From Aquimarina brevivitae (lineage in GTDB: Bacteria > Bacteroidota > Bacteroidia > Flavobacteriales > Flavobacteriaceae), in contig NZ_SGXE01000006.1 of assembly GCF_004216895.1 (NCBI RefSeq), positions 8,894 to 72,893 on the forward strand: a DNA stretch of 64,000 nt, given 5' to 3'. A model generated the notes under the pieces. It made no database searches. It saw only the letters and a list, made by a program, of their open reading frames with translations, and was not told where the DNA came from. Shown one piece after another: positions 37,131 to 45,283 of this stretch (positions within the stretch are counted from its first letter, which is position 1; the number at the start of each line of letters is the position of its first letter). The translations under genes and the position numbers were made by a program.

Positions 37131-37976
37131 ATGAAAAACATTAAAATCGGAGGAGTTCCAGAGCATTTCAATCTGCCTTGGCACAATGCAATCGAGGATA
37201 ATTTGTTCAAAAAAAAGGATATCAACCTCATTTGGAGGGATATCCCTGAAGGTACCGGAGCCATGTGCCAGGCATTAAGAAATAAGGAATTGGACATGGC
37301 TATCATATTGACTGAGGGAATTGTAAAAGATATCACAGCTGGTAATCCTTCTAAAATTTTGCAAACCTATGTGACGTCCCCGTTAATTTGGGGAATACAT
37401 GTAGCGGCAAAATCAACATATCAACACATAAAAGAGCTACAAGGAACTACCGCAGCCATCAGTCGTTACGGATCTGGGTCTCATCTTATGGCCTATGTCC
37501 AAGCAGAAAACGAAGGATGGGATACCAATGCTTTAGATTTTCAGGTAGTACACCATCTTCAAGGAGCAATCGATGCTTTAACAATTGGACAAGCTGATTA
37601 TTTTATGTGGGAGCATTTTACCACAAAACCTTTGGTGGATAAAGGGGTATTTAGAAGGTTGGGCGACTGCCCTACTCCATGGCCTTGTTTTGTTATCGCT
37701 GCTCACCAAGAGTTTATTGCTAATAATATGAACCATATTAAAACTGTTCTATCTATTATTAATGAAATTACGGATACATTTAAAAGGATACCAGATATTG
37801 ATAAAATCATAGCATCTAAATACGATCAAAAACTAATAGATGTCAAAGAATGGCTGAAAATAACAGAGTGGAGTCAATCTCAATTAGATGAACATACTTT
37901 AGAAGAGGTACAGCAAAAATTACTTGACTTAAATATCATCAATACCAAAGTAGATAAAAGTAGAATATTACTTTAA
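37131..37976 (+). CDS. Orphan ABC-type substrate-binding-fold protein without signal peptide
   Basis: A 281-residue periplasmic-binding-protein fold of the NMT1/SsuA-like type: NIKIGGVPEHFNLPWHNAIE start, KELDMAIILTEGIVKDI, and AAISRYGSGSHLMAYVQAENEGWD. It starts directly with the fold and shows no signal peptide or lipobox, so it appears cytoplasmic. No permease or ATPase is adjacent. It may be an enzyme-like or sensor use of the fold (thiamine-pyrimidine synthase THI5 uses it so), but ligand and role are unknown. Confidence 0.75.
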   Translation: MKNIKIGGVPEHFNLPWHNAIEDNLFKKKDINLIWRDIPEGTGAMCQALRNKELDMAIILTEGIVKDITAGNPSKILQTYVTSPLIWGIHVAAKSTYQHIKELQGTTAAISRYGSGSHLMAYVQAENEGWDTNALDFQVVHHLQGAIDALTIGQADYFMWEHFTTKPLVDKGVFRRLGDCPTPWPCFVIAAHQEFIANNMNHIKTVLSIINEITDTFKRIPDIDKIIASKYDQKLIDVKEWLKITEWSQSQLDEHTLEEVQQKLLDLNIINTKVDKSRILL

Positions 37977-38071
37977 AAAAGTCAATTTAGGGGTAGGGTT
38001 CCAAGTATCAAAAGCGTTCTAGATATAGAAAGGCAGTTAAATCCTAAATAGAAGCTTAAAACTTGGAACAA

Positions 38072-39205
38072 ATGAAGCTACATCTCTTGGTATATTTTAC
38101 GGTAATTAGTACGTTTCAACTACTATATGGACAAAATTTACCGCCTAAAGAGGCATACCCATTAGAAGTAAGACAAATACATAGTGGTCACAGTTTAACG
38201 GATCCTTTGTTCCATCCCTGGCCAGGTCAATATCGTTTTTTGATCTATGATATTCTTGGGGGCAATTATGACAATGTAGGGACAGCTACCATACCAGGAT
38301 CACCTATGTTTTGGAGATGGGATAATGAACACACCTTAAACCCTTCCGCAAGATATGATATCGCTGATTGGGAGTTGCTTGTCATTACCGAAGGGGTACC
38401 GCTACCCGTTGATAGCTCCAATCCACCACAAATCACCCCGGCAAAAGAATATCTATCCACCTATGTTAACAACGCCTGGGAAAATGGTAATGCAGGTAAC
38501 GGGACACCAACCCTACTCTGGACTACCTGGACTAATATAGATGATCGAGATGGCCCTTTTAGAACAATGCTGGACGAATATGAGCTCCTTTGGGAAGAAA
38601 TGATGGACCATGCTAATAACAATAGACCTGTCGGCGCCACGCCAGTTTACATTATACCAGGACATAGAATGATGGCACGTCTCTATGACGATGTACAAGC
38701 TGGTGTAGTACCAGGTATTACCACCTTTGATGAATTTTTTGAAGACACTATACACGTCAATGATCTAGGTGCTTATGCAGTCGCGATGATCCATTATGCG
38801 TGCATTTATAATGAAAGTCCTGTTGGTCTGCCTAATGACTTATTTCTTGAAAACGAAACGAATCGTGATGTACCTTCAGAAGCCTTAGCTAGATATCTAC
38901 AAACCATGATCTGGGAAGTAGTTACTAATTATTCTAAAACCGGCATCACAGACGATACCCTTTCTGTAGAAGAGTTTGAACAAACAACTACTAGTAACTG
39001 CTTTTATCCAAATCCTGTTAACGACTTAATTACGCTATGCGAATACGAAAATGAAGACCTTGACCACCTAAAAATAGATATTTACACTCCATTAGGACAC
39101 AAAGTGTATTCTGGAAATGAGGTAACCATTGATGTTAGTAATTTATCCGCTGGTTATTATTTTATCAAAAAAGGAAATAGCGTTTCTAAATTCATTAAAC
39201 TTTAA
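38072..39205 (+). CDS. SGNH-hydrolase-like secreted protein with T9SS sorting domain
   Basis: A 377-residue protein: signal peptide (1-20), a catalytic-type domain with SGHSLTD (about 38-44) as a GDSL-like block I and DTIHVNDLGAYAVA as block V (the Asp-x-x-His pair), and a C-terminal type A sorting domain (about 300-377, FYPNPVND ... YYFIKKGNSVSKFIKL). It should be secreted or surface-attached by T9SS. ATG at 38072 is chosen over an in-frame TTG 9 bp before. Substrate is unknown; esterase or carbohydrate deacetylase is a guess from the fold. Confidence 0.82.
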   Translation: MKLHLLVYFTVISTFQLLYGQNLPPKEAYPLEVRQIHSGHSLTDPLFHPWPGQYRFLIYDILGGNYDNVGTATIPGSPMFWRWDNEHTLNPSARYDIADWELLVITEGVPLPVDSSNPPQITPAKEYLSTYVNNAWENGNAGNGTPTLLWTTWTNIDDRDGPFRTMLDEYELLWEEMMDHANNNRPVGATPVYIIPGHRMMARLYDDVQAGVVPGITTFDEFFEDTIHVNDLGAYAVAMIHYACIYNESPVGLPNDLFLENETNRDVPSEALARYLQTMIWEVVTNYSKTGITDDTLSVEEFEQTTTSNCFYPNPVNDLITLCEYENEDLDHLKIDIYTPLGHKVYSGNEVTIDVSNLSAGYYFIKKGNSVSKFIKL

Positions 39206-39351
39206 TGACTAATTTCTCTAAATTAATATGAGATCAGCAACAAAACCTAGTAAAGAATTAGAAATATAATTTGAAAGAGAATTAAATTTAACGATTGAAT
39301 AAAAAGCTAAAGTATGTGGTAATACAGTAGTTATTAACAATTATTTTTTAA

Positions 39352-39359
39352 TATCTTTG
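39352..39359 (+). promoter_or_regulatory. -7 promoter box for the 55-residue microprotein
   Basis: TATCTTTG, exact match to TAnnTTTG, about 90 bp before the ATG at 39451. Confidence 0.5.
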
Positions 39360-39450
39360 TTGCCATACCCCACATAAAAGAAAAGCTGTTAATAACGATC
39401 GCATTTTAAAAAACTGATGAAATAGCGAAAAAATTAAAACCTTAATCAAT

Positions 39451-39618
39451 ATGCTTACGTTTCTTTTAATACTTGGAGGTCTTATTGCATTTAATTTTAT
39501 TTTACTAAAATTTAGTATGCAATCCGTAGATAGTAAAAATAGCAAAGCCAAAACCAGTAAAGTTAGTAAATCAGTAGTAGCAAAAAATAAATCTGCTAAA
39601 ATTGCTGAAGCTGCTTAA
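39451..39618 (+). CDS. 55-residue membrane microprotein (predicted)
   Basis: A 55-residue ORF: hydrophobic helix at residues 2-21 followed by a Lys/Ser-rich tail (SKNSKAKTSKVSKS and so on). A perfect -7 box lies upstream, and no other gene occupies the 245 bp between the T9SS cargo gene and convergent ung. The pattern (single N-terminal helix plus basic cytoplasmic tail) supports translation; function unknown. The ung stop lies only 5 bp away on the other strand. Confidence 0.55.
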   Translation: MLTFLLILGGLIAFNFILLKFSMQSVDSKNSKAKTSKVSKSVVAKNKSAKIAEAA

Positions 39619-39622
39619 GCAC

Positions 39623-40288
39623 TTACCATTTTATACTATCTTTTCCCAGTTGGGTTAAATATGTATTAGCCCTACTAAAATGCCTATGTCCAAACCAATA
39701 GCCTCTATTAGCACTTAAGGGAGAGGGATGCCCACTCTCTAGCACTAAGTGCTTATTTCGGTCAATTTTTTTACCCTTCTTTTTTGCAAATCCTCCCCAA
39801 AGCATAAAAACCAATCCTTCTTTTTGCTCAGATAGTAAGGAAATAATAGTATCAGTAAACTGTTCCCAGCCTTGTTTTTGATGAGAACCAGCTTGATTAG
39901 CCTTAACCGTCAAGGTCGCATTAAGTAGTAAGACTCCCTGTTCTGCCCAACGTTGAAGGTTACCGGATTTAGAGATACTTTCATTTAAATCAGACTCAAT
40001 TTCTTTAAAAATATTCTGCAAGGAAGGTGGTAGTGAAATACCCTCATTGACCGAAAAACACAAACCATTGGCCTGTCCCGGTCCGTGATACGGGTCTTGA
40101 CCGATAATAACTACCTTAACATTATCAAAAGTGCAATAATCAAATGCAGCGAATATGTCTGACGCTTCTGGATAACATTGGTGAGTTTGATATTCATTCT
40201 CAACAAAAGCAACTAATTTTTTAAAATAAGGTTTAGTAAACTCATTTTCTAGATATGCTTTCCAGCTGGGGTCAATATTTACATCCAT
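39623..40288 (-). CDS. ung: Uracil-DNA glycosylase
   Basis: Removes uracil from DNA to start base excision repair. The 221-residue family 1 enzyme has the catalytic loop GQDPYHGPGQANGLCFSV, LLNATLTV, and the intercalation loop HPSPLSANRGYWFGHRHF. ATG at 40288 (MDVNIDPSWKAYLENEF) matches the family length; the longer frame to 40387 would overlap mutS2. It is divergent from mutS2. Confidence 0.96.
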   Translation of the reverse strand: MDVNIDPSWKAYLENEFTKPYFKKLVAFVENEYQTHQCYPEASDIFAAFDYCTFDNVKVVIIGQDPYHGPGQANGLCFSVNEGISLPPSLQNIFKEIESDLNESISKSGNLQRWAEQGVLLLNATLTVKANQAGSHQKQGWEQFTDTIISLLSEQKEGLVFMLWGGFAKKKGKKIDRNKHLVLESGHPSPLSANRGYWFGHRHFSRANTYLTQLGKDSIKW

Positions 40289-40316
40289 AGCGATATTAAA
40301 AAAGTAGGTAATTACG

Positions 40317-40324
40317 TATTTTTG
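40317..40324 (+). promoter_or_regulatory. -7 promoter box of mutS2
   Basis: TATTTTTG, exact TAnnTTTG, about 56 bp before the mutS2 ATG in the ung-mutS2 divergent gap. Confidence 0.45.
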
Positions 40325-40379
40325 TTTCCTTTTTAAATTAAAAGAGGAAATATAAATCAATAAAAGTCCAAAACAAAGA

Positions 40380-42551
40380 ATGATCAAAATTTCTAAAAAA
40401 ACTTTAGACGATCTCGAATTTAAAACCGTTTTAGCTCAAATTGCTGAATTTTGTAACACCGAACACGGTCAGACAGGAGCTTTGGAAATTAAACCATTCC
40501 GCAATGAGGACGAATTGATTACTGCGTTACACGAAGTAAACGAATATAAATCCTCTGATCTGCATGAAGCGAAAATACCGAATCACGGTTACGATAGCAT
40601 TGATAAAGAAATTAAACTACTCCAAATAGAAAACACCTTCTTAGAAACCTCTGCCTTTAAAAAAATAAGCACCCTAAGCGCTACTTCAAATGAGCTCATC
40701 CGTTTTTTTAAAAAATATGAAGAGTTGTATCCAACATTAAACAACACAGCTTCTGAAGTAGAGCTAACTAATCATATCATACAGGCCATAGAAAGAATTA
40801 TTGATAAGTTTGGCGAAGTAAAAAATGATGCCTCACCTCTCCTCCAAAAATTACGCAAAGAAATCAGCACAGTTCAAGGTAAATTAAATGGTAGCTTTGG
40901 TAAAGACTTGTCTCGCTATAATAGTTTTGGGTACTTAGATGAAATTAAAGAAAGTGTAGTCGATAACCGACGTGTGCTGGCAGTAAAAGCGATGTATCGT
41001 AAAAAAGTAAAGGGAGCAATCTTAGGTAATTCCAAAACCGGAAGTATTGTTTACATTGAGCCCGAAGCCACCGTGCAGTATAATCGCGAATTAAATAACC
41101 TGCAATATGACGAACGTGAAGAAGTTGTCAAGATTCTTAAACAACTAACCCTCAGTTTACAACCCTATACACCATTATTAAAGCAATACCAAGAATTTTT
41201 AAGTCATATTGACATCGTAGCAGCTAAGACAAAATATGCTAAACAACTAAACGCTGTCCTTCCTAAAATAACCCAAGAACGAGAACTTTATCTTAAAGAC
41301 GCATACCATCCACTACTCTATATAACCAATTATAAAAAAGGCGAGAAAACTTATCCACAAAGTATTGAACTCACCCTAAATAATCGCATCATAGTAATTT
41401 CTGGACCGAATGCTGGGGGTAAAAGTATCACGCTAAAAACTGTAGGACTATTACAAGTAATGCTTCAAAGCGGAATGCTAATACCTGTACACGAGTATAG
41501 TAGGATGTGCCTGTTTGATGTAATACTCACAGATATCGGAGATAATCAATCGATCGAAAATCATTTGAGTACCTATAGTTATCGTTTAAAGAATATGAAT
41601 TACTTTTTAAAAAAATGTAATGATAAAACCTTATTCCTTATTGATGAATTTGGAACCGGTAGTGACCCAGAACTTGGAGGTGCACTTGCTGAGGCCTTCT
41701 TAGAGGTGTTCTACGATAGAGAATCCTTTGGTATCATAACTACCCACTACGCCAACTTAAAAATGTTAGCTAACGAACTCCCCAATATGACCAATGCTAA
41801 CATGCTTTTTGACTCCAGATCTTTAGAACCTCTTTTTAAGTTATTTCTTGGAGAAGCAGGAAGTTCATTCACCTTTGAGGTAGCGCAAAAAAACGGCATA
41901 CCCTATAGCTTGATTAATAAAGCCAAGAAGAAAGTAGAACGCGGTAAAATACGTTTTGATAAAAGTATTGCTAACCTACAGAAAGAAAGATCTAAACTGC
42001 AAAAAACAACCTCGACACTAAAAACTAAAGAGCAAAAAGCAGAAGAACAAAAAGAAAAGCTCGAAAAAATAAACCAAAAAGTACAACACAAGTTGGAGAG
42101 CTATCAGGAACTATACGATAGTAACCAAAGAATGATTTACTTAGGTCAAAAGATCGATGAAATCAGTGAAAAATATTTCAATACTAAAAGAAAAAGGGAA
42201 CTTATTGGAGAGTTTCTTAAAATAGTAGAAGTAGAAAACTCCAAGCGAGTTAAGCAAACCGCAAAACAGCAGAAAGCTAAAAAAGCAAAAGAAAAAAGAG
42301 TCGCTAAAGAAGTTGAAAAAAAGGTTGAAGTAATACGAGAGAAAAAGAAAGAAGAAAAGAAAGTAGCCCAAGAAATTGAAAAGAAAAAACCCAAAGTAAC
42401 TCTAAAAACAGGAGACCGTGTACGTATGGAGGATGGCAAATCAGTCGGAACCATTGATAGTATTGAAAAAGGCAAGGCTATTGTTAACTATGGTATATTT
42501 ACAACTAATGTTTCCTTAGATCAACTAGAATTGGTAGAAAGAAAAAAGTAA
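40380..42551 (+). CDS. mutS2: Endonuclease MutS2-like ATPase, Smr-less
   Basis: A 723-residue MutS-family ATPase. Seen: the core/lever domains (1-320), Walker A ISGPNAGGKS (about 340-349), Walker B with LIDEFGTGSDPE, and the H-loop TTHYANLK. A long Lys/Glu coiled coil (about 520-660) follows and the protein ends in a KOW-like beta unit (GDRVRMEDGKSVGTI). The C-terminal Smr nuclease domain of typical MutS2 is missing. MutS2 acts on collided ribosomes or in anti-recombination; here a nuclease step would need another protein. Confidence 0.93.
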   Translation: MIKISKKTLDDLEFKTVLAQIAEFCNTEHGQTGALEIKPFRNEDELITALHEVNEYKSSDLHEAKIPNHGYDSIDKEIKLLQIENTFLETSAFKKISTLSATSNELIRFFKKYEELYPTLNNTASEVELTNHIIQAIERIIDKFGEVKNDASPLLQKLRKEISTVQGKLNGSFGKDLSRYNSFGYLDEIKESVVDNRRVLAVKAMYRKKVKGAILGNSKTGSIVYIEPEATVQYNRELNNLQYDEREEVVKILKQLTLSLQPYTPLLKQYQEFLSHIDIVAAKTKYAKQLNAVLPKITQERELYLKDAYHPLLYITNYKKGEKTYPQSIELTLNNRIIVISGPNAGGKSITLKTVGLLQVMLQSGMLIPVHEYSRMCLFDVILTDIGDNQSIENHLSTYSYRLKNMNYFLKKCNDKTLFLIDEFGTGSDPELGGALAEAFLEVFYDRESFGIITTHYANLKMLANELPNMTNANMLFDSRSLEPLFKLFLGEAGSSFTFEVAQKNGIPYSLINKAKKKVERGKIRFDKSIANLQKERSKLQKTTSTLKTKEQKAEEQKEKLEKINQKVQHKLESYQELYDSNQRMIYLGQKIDEISEKYFNTKRKRELIGEFLKIVEVENSKRVKQTAKQQKAKKAKEKRVAKEVEKKVEVIREKKKEEKKVAQEIEKKKPKVTLKTGDRVRMEDGKSVGTIDSIEKGKAIVNYGIFTTNVSLDQLELVERKK

Positions 42552-42649
42552 ACCCTTTTTATGGCTGTTAAAGTATCCTTAAACAAAAAAGCGTGCTGTA
42601 ATAACTTTTTATATTTGATGGAATTCCATTAAATAGTACAGTCTTTAAT

Positions 42650-45145
42650 ATGATGTATAGAATAGTATTGTTGGCTAGCTTTATGCTTTTTAACCTATCC
42701 GTAAAAGCCCAAAAGCCCAAAAAACCCAATTCCGCTGAGATTTATCAATCCATTAAAAAACTTAACTTTTTAGGTTCTGTATTGTACATCGCTGCACACC
42801 CAGACGATGAAAACACCAGACTTATTTCCTATATGGCCAATGAGGCAAAAGCCAGAACAGCGTACTTATCGCTAACTCGAGGCGATGGGGGCCAAAATTT
42901 GATTGGTCCGGAAATTAGAGAACTTCTGGGAGTAATTCGAACACAAGAATTGTTGGCGGCAAGAAAAATTGATGGCGGCAACCAATTATTTACCAGAGCC
43001 AATGATTTTGGGTATTCTAAGCATCCTGATGAAACCTTAGCCATATGGAATAAAGAAGAAGTATTAGCAGATGTAGTTTGGGCAATTAGACAATTCAGAC
43101 CAGATGTAATTATCAATCGTTTTGATCACAGAACTCCTGGTTCTACACACGGTCACCATACCTCCTCTGCTATACTAAGCGTCGAAGCTTTTGATAAAGC
43201 CAACGATAAATCAGCATATCCATCACAATTAAAAGAGGTTGATCCTTGGCAGCCAAAACGGTTATTCTTTAATACCTCTTGGTGGTTTTATGGAGGCAGA
43301 GAAAACTTTGAAAAGGCTGACAAATCAAATTTATTAGCTTTTGACATTGGGACATACTATCCTACACTTGGACTTTCTAATACTGAAATTGCCTCGCTAA
43401 GTAGAAGTCAGCATAAATCCCAAGGATTTGGAAGCACAGGCTCTAGAGGTTCTTCTACCGAATATATTGAGCTGATCAAAGGAAACTTACCTAAAGATAA
43501 GTCTGATGTATTCGAAGGGGTAAATACTACTTGGAGTCGTGTTGAAGGAGGAGAAAAAATTGGTAAAATTCTAACGGAAGTACAACAAAACTATGACTTT
43601 AAAAATCCTTCTAAATCTATTCCGCAACTTATAGAAGCCTACAAGCTAATCAAATCGCTTAAAGACGAACACTGGAGAACGATAAAGCTTAATGAGATCC
43701 AAGATATTATTACAGCAGCAGCAGGATTATATCTTGAGGCGGTTTCCAGTTCACCCTTAGCTACAAAAGGAAGCGAAGTTGAAGTTACTTTTGAAGCCAT
43801 AAACCGAAGTGATGCCGATATAACCTTACAATCTTTCACTATCGAAGGAATTGATATTACCTATTCTAAGGCTGAACCATTACAAAACAATCAAAAAATA
43901 AATCAAACCCTAAAAGGGAAGGTAGCGGCAACTATTCCTTACACTAATGCTTATTGGCTCAAAGAAAAAGGAAGTTTAGGGATGTATAAAGTTGCAGACC
44001 CAAACCTGATTGGTAAACCGGAAACGGAACACCAGGTAAAAGCTAATTTTACGGTTAATATTGCAGGTACACCTATCACTTTCTCTAAAGATGTGGTGTA
44101 CAAAACCACCGATCCGGTAAAGGGAGAAGTCTATCGCCCACTTGAAATTATACCTCAAGTAGCGGTAGGCATAAAGGACAAGGTAATTATTTATGCCAAT
44201 GGAGCATATAAAACCATTCCAGTGACCGTTAAGGCTGGTAAAGATAATGTTGAAGGCACCTTAAAACTTAACATACCACAAGGATGGCAAGTAAGTCCTC
44301 AATCTGTAGCTTTTGAATTGGCTCAAAAGGGAGAAGAAAAGACAATTAATTTTACGCTCTATGCACCAAAGCAACAAAGTGAAGGCTACATTAAGCCAGT
44401 GGCCATGGTAAATAATAAGGAATTCAGTGATGAAATGATCACCATCGATTATGATCATATTCCATTTCAAACGGTATTTCTCCCTGCAGAAAGTAAAGTA
44501 GTTAAACTAGATATTACCAAAAAAGGAGAAAACATCGGATATATTGCCGGAGCTGGTGATGTGGTACCGGAAAGCTTAGCACAAATAGGATATCAGGTAA
44601 CATTGATTGACCCCGAAACTATTTCGGAAAAAAACTTACAAAATTTTGATGCAGTTGTTATGGGGATACGAGCCTATAATACGGTGGATGCATTAAAATT
44701 CAAACAGCCAATTTTACTTTCGTATGTGAAAAATGGTGGGAATCTCATTGTACAGTATAATACCAATCGCAGATTAAAAGTGGATACCTTAGGGCCTTAT
44801 CCCCTAACCTTATCAAGAGATCGTGTTACCGATGAAAATGCAGCAATTACATTTTTGGTACCAGATCATCCTGTACTCAATACACCTAATAAATTATCAC
44901 AAGCTGATTTTGAAGGATGGGTACAAGAGCGAGGTTTGTATTTTCCTGGAGAGTGGTCTGATGACTATCAAGCCATACTGACCGCTAATGATAAAGGAGA
45001 AACACCAAAGAATGGAGCTTTGTTAGTAGCTAAATACGGTGAAGGGTATTACGTTTATACAGGACTTAGCTTTTTTAGAGAGTTTCCTGCTGGGGTTTCC
45101 GGAGCCTATCGCCTATTTGCTAATTTACTATCCTTAGGAAAATAA
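42650..45145 (+). CDS. PIG-L family deacetylase, secreted multidomain
   Basis: An 831-residue protein with a signal peptide (1-20). The PIG-L/LmbE domain (about 45-300) has the zinc motif AAHPDDE and a later HGHH. A beta-rich middle (about 350-630) follows, then a GATase1/ThuA-like domain (about 640-831, VVMGIRAYN and YVKNGGNLIVQYN). PIG-L enzymes remove N-acetyl from sugars. It precedes, by 3 bp, a 35-residue membrane protein and then an SSS symporter, so a scavenging unit that deacetylates and imports a sugar derivative is plausible. Confidence 0.9.
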   Translation: MMYRIVLLASFMLFNLSVKAQKPKKPNSAEIYQSIKKLNFLGSVLYIAAHPDDENTRLISYMANEAKARTAYLSLTRGDGGQNLIGPEIRELLGVIRTQELLAARKIDGGNQLFTRANDFGYSKHPDETLAIWNKEEVLADVVWAIRQFRPDVIINRFDHRTPGSTHGHHTSSAILSVEAFDKANDKSAYPSQLKEVDPWQPKRLFFNTSWWFYGGRENFEKADKSNLLAFDIGTYYPTLGLSNTEIASLSRSQHKSQGFGSTGSRGSSTEYIELIKGNLPKDKSDVFEGVNTTWSRVEGGEKIGKILTEVQQNYDFKNPSKSIPQLIEAYKLIKSLKDEHWRTIKLNEIQDIITAAAGLYLEAVSSSPLATKGSEVEVTFEAINRSDADITLQSFTIEGIDITYSKAEPLQNNQKINQTLKGKVAATIPYTNAYWLKEKGSLGMYKVADPNLIGKPETEHQVKANFTVNIAGTPITFSKDVVYKTTDPVKGEVYRPLEIIPQVAVGIKDKVIIYANGAYKTIPVTVKAGKDNVEGTLKLNIPQGWQVSPQSVAFELAQKGEEKTINFTLYAPKQQSEGYIKPVAMVNNKEFSDEMITIDYDHIPFQTVFLPAESKVVKLDITKKGENIGYIAGAGDVVPESLAQIGYQVTLIDPETISEKNLQNFDAVVMGIRAYNTVDALKFKQPILLSYVKNGGNLIVQYNTNRRLKVDTLGPYPLTLSRDRVTDENAAITFLVPDHPVLNTPNKLSQADFEGWVQERGLYFPGEWSDDYQAILTANDKGETPKNGALLVAKYGEGYYVYTGLSFFREFPAGVSGAYRLFANLLSLGK

Positions 45146-45148
45146 ACC

Positions 45149-45256
45149 ATGGAACAACCTGAAAAATACGAATGGAAAAAACTATATACACTGGTTTTGG
45201 TTGCTAACGCAATCTATATTCTACTGTTTTACTTTATTTCTAACATGTTTTCTTAA
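45149..45256 (+). CDS. 35-residue single-helix membrane protein between PIG-L and SSS genes
   Basis: The ORF MEQPEKYEWKKLYTLVLVAN continues with a hydrophobic helix (about 13-31) and ends NMFS. It starts 3 bp after the PIG-L stop and ends 27 bp before the symporter start, as expected for a co-translated accessory subunit. Some SSS transporters carry a small membrane subunit of this kind; the link here is by position and topology only. Confidence 0.7.
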   Translation: MEQPEKYEWKKLYTLVLVANAIYILLFYFISNMFS

Positions 45257-45283
45257 CACCTAACACTCTAATCCTTTTTTAAT

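Noticed and set aside
40289..40387. 33-residue N-terminal extension of Ung overlapping mutS2
   Set aside because: It would exceed family length and overlap the divergent mutS2 start and promoter.
42141..42475. Overlapping minus-strand ORFs of 76 and 109 residues
   Set aside because: They are antisense shadows of the Lys/Glu-rich coiled coil of mutS2, giving Phe/Ser-rich nonsense.
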